Under the pieces are notes generated by a model. That model was not told where the DNA came from, did no database searches, and worked only from the letters and a program-made list of their open reading frames with translations. 56,010 nucleotides of DNA from Haplomitrium mnioides. Lineage: Eukaryota; Marchantiophyta; Haplomitriopsida; Calobryales. A program made the translations under genes and the position numbers. Shown in pieces: positions 1 to 9,490 of this stretch (the stretch's first letter is position 1; every line of letters begins with the position of its first letter). Location of the stretch: the NCBI GenBank assembly GCA_049999725.1, contig JBNGIS010017953.1, positions 1 to 56,010 on the forward strand. The letters run 5' to 3'.

Positions 1-42
<42 letters not shown>
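1..42. repeat. (AT)n microsatellite
   Basis: A pure AT dinucleotide run opens the window. It has no coding potential and is probably longer outside the window. Confidence 0.98.
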
Positions 43-44
<2 letters not shown>

Positions 45-224
45 TTATGTACAATATGCGACTCTCTCTGTATTGATCCTATCCATGAAGTGAAGTGCGG
101 TGCTGCTCGATTGTTGTGTGTCTCACATCTACGATAACAGTTATGAAGTTGTTAAAGTATAAGTATGAACTAGTGCAGTAGGCTAATCTACTATTAGCTT
201 AATTCTATTTAGCCAAATTCTACT

Positions 225-227
<3 letters not shown>

Positions 228-257
<30 letters not shown>
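228..257. repeat. (TA)n microsatellite
   Basis: A second pure TA run of about 30 bases. The sequence just before it (about 176-210, with ggctaatctactattag) resembles the start of the LTR-like sequence at 53858, so this may be the edge of a decayed LTR. That link rests on about 25 similar bases only. Confidence 0.95.
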
Positions 258-259
<2 letters not shown>

Positions 260-1439
260 ATAATATGTTGTCTGAGTTAGAAAAAAAAACTTATTATTCA
301 TATGTGATTTGAGAAAATATATTGAGTGAGTTAGTTGGAAATACTAGTTGTTTAGGGCACTACTCTACTAAACTCAAGCCATAAAAGAGTTAACTAACAA
401 AGACAAACCCTACCTAACGAGGTTGCCACCTCACTAAATAAATAAGTGAAAATTGAAATAGCCCTTCTAGCCAAAAACAAAAGTAGAAGCAAAGAATGCT
501 ACCAAAAACAAAGCAAAGAAACAAAGATGAAAGAGCAACATCCATCTTTGAAGAGAAACTTATCAAATAAGCAAAATGTAGATCATATGAAAGAAACTTC
601 ACTATATTCAAAAGCAAAGAAAATTTATAATTTTAAAAGCCTACTCGACAAGAATCAAAACAATATAATTCATTGTCAATTGAAATCTCAAATAAAACTT
701 GACAAAAATTTACCGACTCATGTGGGGAACAAAAAAAAAACAACAAAAGCTTTACTTGCTACCTCAACAAAAACTAAATAACAAAAGAAGCGTTGTGTGA
801 CTTAACATGCCTATTTGAGAAGAAAACTACAACCTAAACGAACAAGGACATATGGTTCTCTTAACTTGAAGAAGCCTTGTGCATGAATGACTATTCCTAT
901 AACACATTGAAGAAGGAATATCCACACAAGAGTGGTTGTGCCTATAAATTGATGAAAGTTTTGCTATTATAAAGACTAGTAATAAACAATTGACTAATTT
1001 AAAAGTAGAAAACACCAAATTCACAATGAGTTAGCACAAAAGCCACAACTTCTGAAGTGTAAAGAAACTCTGAAGAATTTCATCTAAATTCCATAAGAAT
1101 TGAAGATTTTTTGAAGGAATTTCATCGAAGTCTCACTGAATCTATTCTAATTCTTGTAAGTCATAGAAGCATCAATCCACTAGAGATGTGGGAGATAGAG
1201 TCAAATACATAATATTCAAGACATCAACTAGTAAGCAAAAGCAAGAAAGTTAAATCTTGATTCATTTGAAAAAAAAATTATTTTGAAAATCAATACAATG
1301 TAAACTTAGGACAATTGGTGAAATATTTTTGAACCGAAAGAACGTGTTTATCAAATTTCAATCTAAACACAATTGATATTGAATTCAAAATTTTCATTTA
1401 CACGAGACAATAGAAAAGCTAAACTTTACTGCACTCACT
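258..1439. other. Unassigned AT-rich stretch upstream of copia-0 gag
   Basis: No recognisable gene. Small open frames here (for example 446-781) are lysine- and asparagine-rich because the DNA is A-rich, and they match no family I know. The stretch precedes the copia-0 gag fragment, so it is probably that element's untranslated leader, possibly with a decayed 5' LTR. I could not identify LTR ends or a primer-binding site. Confidence 0.4.
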
Positions 1440-1913
1440 ATGGATGGAGAGAATTAACTCTCTTGGTCATTAGATGGAGAATAAAACCTTTCATCTTAAG
1501 ACCTGCATGATACCATTCTCTTTGATGAAGGGTTTTCACTTCAACTCAAAGCTCAAGTATTAGTTTTTCTAAGTCACCACCTAGTTGATCCTCTTAAAAT
1601 ACAATATGTAAATGAGCATAATCCCACAATTTTGTAAGACCAACTTAAACACAGATTTGGTCATACGAAAAGGGTTTGTCTTCCCAAAGCCAAACATGAA
1701 TGTCTAGCTTTGGAGTTCAAGATCATACCAATATTGTACATAATAGTGAATTATTCAAAACTGCAACACTGTGACAACTATACTTTTGTGGACAACAAAT
1801 TGATGATAGTGAGCATATTGAAAAAAACTCTTTTCTACATTTCATCCTACAAACATGATATTAGCTGCCCCATAGAGAAATACATGGTTTGCTAGATATT
1901 TTGAACTAGTTGC
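1440..1913 (+). pseudogene. copia-0 gag, N-terminal and middle part (broken)
   Basis: One forward frame from the ATG at 1440 reads through four stop codons as a Ty1/copia Gag of the UBN2/retrotran_gag_2 type. It shows LSWSLDGE early, then DTILFDEG, HHLVDPLKIQYVNEHNP and DQLKHRFGHT, then KKTLF. These match the order of motifs in the better preserved copia-1 and copia-2 Gags in this window. A frameshift near 1865 moves the end to another frame, ending FELVA at the transposon junction. The reading then resumes after DNA transposon copy 1, at 17399. The gene is dead; it is the host sequence into which copy 1 jumped. Confidence 0.82.
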
Positions 1914-1916
1914 ATA

Positions 1917-1965
1917 AAACAACCGCTACTTTGAACCAGTAACCGCTACTGAGTTTCTGTTTCAC
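1917..1965 (+). repeat. Left terminal inverted repeat, copy 1
   Basis: Starts AAACAACCGCTACTTTGAAC and pairs with 17347-17395 read on the other strand. About the first 20 bases match closely. A second GCTACT block follows in both ends. The left side carries one extra A relative to the right. Confidence 0.78.
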
Positions 1966-2316
1966 TTGGTAGTCGCAAATATTATTTTTTGTGATTTGGT
2001 ATTGAAAAGCATCAATTTTATGTTTGTGATTTTTTTTTGCAAGGAAAATCGTTTTTTAGAAATACAAATTGCGTATTTTACATTGACATCATATTTTAAA
2101 ATTTTCTTTATAATAAAAACCCGCAATAAAAAGCATTTTAGTTATTGAAATATTTTTATCAAAACCTCACACTATTGTGAATACACTAAATTCAACAAAA
2201 ATTAAAAACAAAACATATATCTTTTTGGAAAAATATTATATGCAAACATGGATGTCTACTCACATAGGGACTTTGAACCAGACTATGAGCATTGCAATTG
2301 TTAAATCCAAAGCAAG

Positions 2317-2640
2317 TAGAGACTCCAAACTAGAACCCTAAAGCCTATGCACACACAAACTCCAAACGAGAATCCTAAAGCCTATACATGCATAGGCTCT
2401 AAACGAGAACAATAAGGCTAAGCACGCATAGACTTCGAACAAGAACCCCAAAGTTTATGCGTGCAGGGACTCTGAACAAGAACCTTTAAGCTTATGCATG
2501 CATAGACTCCGAACGAGAACTATAAAGCTTATGTGCGCATAGACTCTAAAAAAGAACCCTAAAGCCTAGGCGGCCAGAGATTGCTAAAGCTTATGTGTGC
2601 ATGGACTCCAAGCGTTGTGCACAAGGACTCCAAACAATTC
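2317..2640 (+). repeat. Left subterminal tandem array, about 37-bp unit
   Basis: About eight degenerate units. Each carries ACTCCGAACGAGAACC, then CTAAAGCC, then the palindrome TATGCGCGCATA. Units differ mainly in the CG positions of the core (tgcacaca, tacatgca, tgcgtgca, tgtgcgca), as expected for decay of methylated CpG. The array lies just outside the 3' end of the leftward gene, in the position where many transposons carry transposase binding sites. Confidence 0.8.
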
Positions 2641-4065
2641 TTGTACTAGCAATTGACTCCAAACCATTCTTAGGCGCACCAAATTGAATCATGATAAAAG
2701 ACTTAAAATGGATTGGGAGTGCAACAATTTGAAAATTTAGCAAATAAACTTTGAAAAAAAATACTTTATTAATAAAAAAAATTTTCAAATAGATGCTCAC
2801 ACTCTATCCTCTTCGGGAGGAATTGTCTCATCTGAATCCAATAGCTGAGCATTTGCAACTACTAGAGAGTCTTCTCGAGACTTTCCAGCCTCGAATATGG
2901 CAACAGAATCACCAGTAGCACCTGTAGTACCAAGAGGAACAAGTTCCTTATGGTATGCATAGACTATCTGTGACTCAATCACATCAAATGTCAAAGAAAC
3001 CATCATCAAAACTCTCTGAGGAATGTAGATAGACTGACGTCTATCATATTCCACCGCAATACAGTTTTGCATCAGCTTTGAAGCACAAACAAGGCATGTG
3101 TCATACCTAGAGCAAAGATCTAAGATCTAATCCTTCTCTATTGACAAATGGTCAATAAAAAATTTGTAAAAAACCTCGACTTTTGATAAACATTAACATG
3201 AGCATCATCACTTGGATGTTTAAGTTTTGCCAAAACCGCAGGTAAACTAAAAATACTACGGATTATTTGCCGAGGTAGACCAGTCCTATGAGCATGCTGC
3301 AAATTAAAAAGCCTCATGCTTCTCTTTCCTTCTTTTGTCTAGTAGCCCACAGTCCAATACTTATGGGCGTGTGGGATTCTAGGACCACCAAAATGATGAA
3401 TGATGGCTTTGTTCCTGTTAAGAAAAACAAACAAATCAAACATTGTAAACAAAATGCTGGAAAGGTAAAAAGAAGAAATTAAAAACTTAAAAATCAAAGA
3501 AGAACTTGCCATATATTGTGGTCGATTGCATAGCAAACTTTTGAAAGGGCATTTTTAACGATGCAAAATTGTTGCAACAAATGTATAATTTCAAAAGACC
3601 AAAAAATTCGGCGTTGTGATTGCTGCAAAAGATGAAACCATGTCAAAATATTCATCTTTGGAAAATGGTTGAAAATTGTCATGCTTACATTCTTTAAGGT
3701 TGTAACCGTAAGGAATATCCACAACCATCAAAGTGAAACACCTAGGTTTCACAAAGCCCTTCAACTATCGAGCGTTGGCCTCCTTGTAGACTTGGTAAAA
3801 TGCTACGTTGAGACCATCAACATAGGACAGTAAGTCCTCGTCCTCATCTCTCACAATTCCATCAGTTGGAAAAGATGCAGCACCGCTTTGTAGCCTTGAT
3901 TTCCACTCTCTAGCTTTTTGGCAATGAAGAAGAAAAGTTGGAGGATAGGAAATGAGTGTGGGAGTCTGGTCCTAATCTTCTAGGGCTTCTTCGATCCCTG
4001 ATCTTTTTTGGCCTTTAGCAGTTGCTATCAATTTATTCGCCAGTTGACGTTTGAACGTTTTGTAC

Positions 4066-4681
4066 CTCCACACACAACAAAAACAGAAAACAATATGAGG
4101 AGACAAAAAAAACTAAAGACTAAAGAGGGATATTGAATTCCATGCTCATATGGACAACGAAGTCAAAGTGCCTAAGAACTTCAAAGATCAGGCGCGCTAG
4201 GACTTTGATGTCAAAGAAAGCTTGGACTTCAAAGTCCTTGCTTGTCCATGCACGCATGGACTTCACAGTCCTAGCGAGCTAGAAGTTGAAAGCCCAAGCC
4301 TGCTTGGACTTTGCAGTCTATACAGGCATGGACTTCTTAGTTCATGCCGCTTGGAATTTTGACTCCATGTGTGCATGGATCTCCAGGCAGACGCGCTTGG
4401 ACTCTAAGGTCCAAGAGGGGAAGCACTGCGCAGTCCATGCATGCGAAGAGTGTAAAGTCCGATTGCACATAGACTGTGAAGTCCAAGCGTGCTTGGACTA
4501 TGAAGTAAAGTCGCGAAGAGACTAAGAAGTCCAAGCGCGTATAGACTAAGAAGTCCAAGCACATATAGACTTCACAGTCCTTACACAAAAAAAATCTAAT
4601 CCTATTTTATCAAAACCAAAGACAACTAAAAGTAAATTCACTGCAACTCCAAAGAAATGAATAATCTGTGAAAAGAAGAAC
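4066..4681 (-). other. Gene M intron 2, copy 1, filled with palindromic repeats
   Basis: On the minus strand it begins GTTCTT and ends in AG just before GTACAAAACG. Copy 2 has the cleaner equivalent (20554-21059, GTAAG to CAG). About 4140-4590 is almost entirely tandem palindromes built from GGACTT-nn-AAGTCC and ATGCGCGCAT. The open frames 4286-4525 and 4337-4588 on opposite strands arise from this array and are not genes. Confidence 0.7.
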
Positions 4682-6159
4682 CTCTCAAGAGCTTCTTGAA
4701 GCTTGAATAGAAAGCAGCCATCTTGGACTCTACAGTGTGGAGAGGGTACTCCTCTCTTGCTTCCTCCAAGTTGTTGCAGTAAACTTCTAAACAAAAGCTC
4801 TTTACCATAACTGCCAAAACTTTATGTCTCTTTGCCTCCTGAGACATTTTGTCCATTGAAAGCTCTCCAGCTTCCACCTGCTTCAAAACTGAAATTTTAT
4901 CTTCCTCATGAACACCCTGAAGGGACCTCCTGAATGTCCACTTCATGTCCTCTATTCTAAGAGATCCCTTGGCCTTCGACTTCTGGCCTCTAACGGTATT
5001 CTTCTCCCACATCTAAAATATGTTCTATTGTAGATCCTAGACCTCATCACTTCTAAACTCCAGTTGGAACCAGTTGTCCTTATAAGTGATTGTCTTCTCA
5101 AGTCTTGACTTGTGCTTAATCTTTAAAGTTTCTAGCACCAATTCTCTTTTCAATTTCTAAGATGACACCATCCCATTCTCCACAAATCTTTGATGCCAAT
5201 ATTTGACCTTTTGAATAGCGGTCATTTCCAACCTGTACCTCTGGTCATAGTTGTCATCAATTGCAAAAATGTAGGCCTCTGTTGGTGTAAGGCCCACATA
5301 CACATAACAATTGCAGAGCGATAATGCCAGATTCTTTGCTCTGTATTTTGTGATCAATAGTTGCCTTGCTACAACACTGTGATTGCCTCTTACAATCTCG
5401 TAGCGATACTTCTCATAGTTCCTAATATTGAACTCTAACTTGTCTTTTAACCCACACTTTAGGTCAACAACAACAACAACAAAAAAAACTATGTGCATAC
5501 TTGTTTGTAAGCATTCTCTACACCAAAAGCTCAACAAAATCTTCATTCAGCCTTTGAATCTAGAAAAATCCCTAGTTGTCTATTCCGGGTTTCCGCAAAT
5601 TCAAATTCTCTAGCCTAATGGTGATTGTTTCTTCACGGACTCTGCATCGCTGGATTGTAGACTTTTTTATTTTTCTTTTGTCTTCCTTAGATACTTTTTG
5701 AGGGTCAACCTGCTCTCTTTCTTGGAAAGTTTGCAACCCCTTGTAGGATTGCCTTTTTGCTCTTGATGTTGGAGCCCAAACTAGCTCCGGCTCTGATTCT
5801 TGCCTCGAGTTGCTTGGTGATGAAGACGAAAAGGAACCAGAAGACGACCTTGCTGGAGATTTGGAGGGGGCTAGCTCCTCCTCAATGACCGATATTGGAA
5901 CAAGCTTTTTCTTCTAGACCGTTTGTTTCTTCTTTTTGGGAGCCTCAACTAGTTCCACCTCCTTTCTTTTTTTTTGGGTAGAAGGACTTGCCACATGAAC
6001 TGAAAATGTTCTCACGCTTGGATGCGGCACTAGTTGTTGAACATTAACGCCTTACTTGGGCTTCAAAATCTTGATATAGATGGGCAACTTAATGAAATCG
6101 CGCCTTACGCGCTTTGTGTCTTTGTAGCCATTGATTAAATCTGCGAGAAACTAAGTAAA

Positions 6160-6518
6160 CTGAAAACAAAACAAAAAAAAGATTAAGCACAAGTACAAGT
6201 GATCAAGGAAAGAGATAAGATACTGCATTCACTACGCGCAAGGACTCCAATAACCATACGTGTATGCACAAAAGAGTCCATGCACGGATGAACTTTTAAG
6301 TCTGTGCGCTTGGACTCCCCATCCCATGTGCGTTTGGACTTCGGAGTCCATGCACACATGGACTCTCAAGTCCTACAGCACAAGGACTCTCAAGTCCATG
6401 CACGCATGGACTCTCGGATCCATGCACGTATGAACCTCGAGACTCCATACTTGTATGGACCTGGGAGTTCTAACTTAGTAAAAAAAGAAGCAAGTGAAAA
6501 AAGATTTTCTAAATTTAC
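6160..6518 (-). other. Gene M intron 1, copy 1, with palindromic repeats
   Basis: The minus strand shows a donor GCAAG/GTAAATTTAG at 6518 and a pyrimidine-rich acceptor ending TTTTCAG at 6160. The interior, about 6228-6475, is a tandem array of 24-bp palindromic units. The open frame 6304-6543 is repeat read-through. Confidence 0.75.
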
Positions 6519-6990
6519 CTTGCCATCTTCCTTTACCGCTTGAAGATGCTTGACAAAAAATGTCCCTCTCCATCATCTCGGAAAAAGCAAATCATTTGCG
6601 ATTTTCAAAATAAATGGTAATTGAATCCTAGGACTGCACAAACAGCTCAATGTTGGTTTTTTTTCCTTCACGAATCATGGTGATTTGGACTACTAGACCC
6701 AAATTGAATTTCTCACCTTCATCAATAAAAAGGTAAAGATGTTGATCGGGGTCTTTCAAGGAGCTACCAGTAACAAACAAGCCAATTCCACTCTAGTTTT
6801 TCAAGCTCTAGAGCCTTGACAACATCTGAATGACTGTATTGTTTTGGTTGAGCATGGCGGGAAACATTTCCTTGAGATATCATTCTCAAGATGCTAGAAA
6901 AAGGTCTAATTAGAGGTAAAAAAGTCTAATGAACAAAAGCTCACAAATCTCTAAAGGCTGAAAATGGCAAAAAGTAAGTAAATGCAAAAA

Positions 6991-7090
6991 NNNNNNNNNN
7001 NNNNNNNNNNNNNNNNNNNNNNNNNNNNNNNNNNNNNNNNNNNNNNNNNNNNNNNNNNNNNNNNNNNNNNNNNNNNNNNNNNNNNNNNNN
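6991..7090. other. Assembly gap (100 N)
   Basis: Exactly 100 N, a conventional unknown-size gap. It lies between the 5' ends of the two divergent transposon genes, so part of copy 1's shared promoter is missing. Confidence 0.99.
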
Positions 7091-7308
7091 ATACGTAGGT
7101 TCACATAGTGCCCAAAAACAAGTTCGTATATAAAACATTGCTTGTTTTCATCTTTCCAATTTTTTTTCCATTTTCTTCACAAAAAGTTCCTAATTTTGTC
7201 ATTTTGCAAAAAATTCTTCAAAAACACATCTTTTAAGTGTGTTGTATGAGGCTTATAATATTTGTTAAAATAGTTCTATAAGTAATTGATTTTTAGTGAG
7301 CCTTTTGA
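7091..7308. promoter_or_regulatory. Divergent promoter zone of the transposon, copy 1
   Basis: The region separates the start of gene M (6883, leftward) from the start of gene P (7309, rightward). A TATA-like TATATAAAA lies at 7127-7135, followed by acattgcttgttttcatctt, which is conserved at 23539-23570 in copy 2 and at about 49714-49743 in copy 3. Conservation between diverged copies supports a real promoter for gene P. The leftward promoter cannot be assigned because of the gap. Confidence 0.55.
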
Positions 7309-7529
7309 ATGGCTGGAGTTTTTAAAGGCAAGAAGAGGTTAGAGTTCCAAGATTCATCTTCACAAAAAGTGCTACTTTTAACAAGCAAGTTGGAATTCAT
7401 TCAAATATCAATTATTTGGAGGTAAGCAACGAAGTACCAAAAACATCAAGTGTGATGGCGAGTATATTGGTGAATAAAAAGGCTTCTGTTAAATCAAATA
7501 GCTCTGCCCAAGAAGATCAAGAAGATGAA

Positions 7530-7680
7530 CTCCATACACGTAGAGGATCAGGGATTGGACCCTATACGTGCATAGGATCAAGGAGTGAATTCAATGCGCG
7601 CATAGGATTAGTGACTGAACAACTTGCGTGCAAAGGATCAAAGATGGAACCCAATGCTTGCAAAGAATTAAAGAAACAAT
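7530..7680 (+). repeat. In-frame 30-bp palindromic repeats in gene P
   Basis: About five 30-bp units with the core ATGCGCGCAT flanked by CCT/AGG, followed by ATCAAGGAGTGAA. Read in the gene P frame they give a decapeptide repeat of the form GSRSEPNARI (seen as GSRSEFNARI, GSKMEPNACK). Copy 2 has the same array at 23940-24085. This is coding sequence made from the palindromic motif that fills the gene M introns. Confidence 0.78.
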
Positions 7681-9199
7681 CTTTATCTAGTACGAGATCT
7701 TTGTTGCTCGAAGTTGAATCTTTCTTCTGAGTATTCCAATATATCAACAAAAAAAAGTTCAATATAGAAATTCCATACAGTTGTAGATCTTTCTTCATCC
7801 ACATCTAAGAGAGACCTCAATATTCATGATCAAAGTGTATTTGTTCAGAATAGAAAAAGCATACAATATATGGACAGTTCTAATTTTGGAGATGAGCCAT
7901 TGTCTCCGATAGCACAACTCAAATAACGAGTGATTTCGTTTCAAGTTGCATCTTGCAAGGAGATTGGGACATCTGAAACAAACCAAATTCTTTAGGAGGA
8001 GTCTTCACACAATAGTTTGGGAAATGACTCTAGCAAAGAGTCTTAATCAATCCACATTTCTTTGGAGTTATCACCAAGAGCATCGATTTTGTTACAAAAC
8101 ACATTTCCTTCTAATTGAGATATTGATCAAGATTTTACTTCAGAATGGTGCAATTCTCACAATCCCGAAGAAGGACCTCATCTCTCAAAAATATTGTGCA
8201 ATAGAACAAACAATGTTTACGATGATAACCAAGATCTTTAGGATGAATTATCTCCTATTGTTGGATTCACTTATAGACCAAATCATCCAACACAACATAA
8301 GAATTCTTTGTCAATTCCAAAACCCAAATGGATAAACACCTTACGCAAAAATTCTTTGCGGAAAGTCCATCATGACAAGAGCTTTGTAAAGAAAAAACTC
8401 GATCTAATGTCAATTTCTAACTTGAAGAGAATTTCTTGTTGTCAAAATAGTTGCTTGTGGTTGTGCAAGATAGATTTTTTGAAAACTGTAAGAGAAACAT
8501 ACTTTCAACAAAGCATGAAGAATCGATATATCATACTTCAATGGAGAATACCAAGAAAAGACTTTGATGTTGAAAATTGGTTTACACTACATGGTGGTTC
8601 CTTTGTCTATAGAACAACCTTTAAATTAATATTAGCAGTATGGAATAATAGAATCCAAATGATCCAAAATCTCAAAAAACGCAAATCCTAGAGGCATTTT
8701 TGGAAAAAAAGAGCTATCTACTAAAGGATTTTTTGTGCATGAGTGGATGGACAATTTTTTCCAAGGACATTGCAAGAGAATGTCCACTCATGAAATGTAT
8801 AACTTGCCCGATAGTTTTACAAAATGGGAAGTTTATGACTACTACACAACTTATTTGAAAGAAAGATCCCTATTGTATTCTTAGTTTCTCAGGTTTTACA
8901 AAACATTGGAGAACTCATTTTCCAAATGTAAAATTCCAAAACGCAATAGATTTGTTGTTTGTGAAACATACGAAGAAATTAAATCTTTGCAAGAACAATC
9001 TATCTTGGAGTCCGACAAAGGTAGCAAATTTTCTTCTCTTTTGATACATTTGGCTAATCCATCCTCGTTTTTCTAGACTCAAAGCTTAGTTCTAGAGATG
9101 TTATGTTTTCTCAACTTACAGCCCAAAGATATTTTCTTGTGAAGTTATTTAGCAAAGAAGATTTGAGTCGAATAGTTTCTAGCAAGTTGAGTTGTGAGA

Positions 9200-9490
9200 A
9201 GAGTGTCTATACTCGCATAGAGTTTGTTGTATTATATTTCAATTTTAACCTTGTTTGCAATTGAATAAAGCAAGAAAATAAATTTGATTCTTGGTGGTGA
9301 CCTTAGCCTTTCAACAAGTTTTTTTTTATCTTTTAAATCAAGAAAAAATTGTTTTTGTTGTTTGCAAATTCTATGCACGTATAGAATTTGTTCTTGTTCA
9401 TTTTAAAACCAGTCATGACAACAATCATAACAAACCATGATATTGGTGTTGTTGCATTGGTCCTATGCACACATATGATTAATTGTTGTC
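9200..9490 (+). repeat. Dispersed palindromes in the middle of gene P, copy 1
   Basis: Single copies of the motif (for example ATTCTATGCACGTATAGAAT at about 9370 and a related one near 9465) lie in a T-rich stretch between two conserved coding blocks. Equivalent stretches are 25795-26030 in copy 2 and 51370-51580 in copy 3. The stretch is non-coding in all copies and is probably an intron. I could not fix the splice sites. Confidence 0.6.

Larger units (their letters stand above)
2797..6883 (-). pseudogene. Gene M, copy 1: ParB/Srx-like domain protein (broken)
   Basis: Leftward gene that I do not recognise as a whole. The start ATG complements 6881-6883 (MISQGNVSRHAQPK), matching the start MASQANAPKPSQPK of copy 3. 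Exon 1 runs to 6519 and includes EGEKFNLGLVVQITMIRE. Intron 1 is 6160-6518, with GT and AG at its ends. A basic, serine-rich linker follows at about 5650-6150. The best preserved block is 5157-5546: VVVVVDLKCGLKD, YEIVRGNHS, then CYVYVGLTPTEA and an Asn. That order fits a ParB/sulfiredoxin-like domain. Next come KGSLRIEDMKW and a helical stretch at 4690-5010, intron 2 at about 4066-4681, and a final acidic exon ending EDRV at 2797. In-frame stops and frameshifts show it is dead. The original protein would be near 1000 residues. The ParB call is motif-based inference. Confidence 0.68.

Noticed and set aside
176-440. LTR of copia-0 near the left edge
   Set aside because: About 25 bases resemble the start of the LTR at 53858, but no TG/CA ends, primer site or mate LTR could be defined.
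414-781. Opposite-strand open frames near the left end (67 and 111 residues)
   Set aside because: A-rich DNA gives Lys/Asn/Gln-rich and Phe/Leu-rich products. No homology and no copy elsewhere in the window.
4286-4588. Overlapping Cys- and Asp-rich open frames on both strands
   Set aside because: They are read-through of the two-axis palindromic array in gene M intron 2. The same happens at 6304-6543, 20655-21158, 22753-23028 and 48819-49046.
4140-4590. CRISPR-like array
   Set aside because: Units are contiguous, degenerate and palindromic without unique spacers of constant size. They lie in introns of a eukaryotic transposon and no Cas genes are present.
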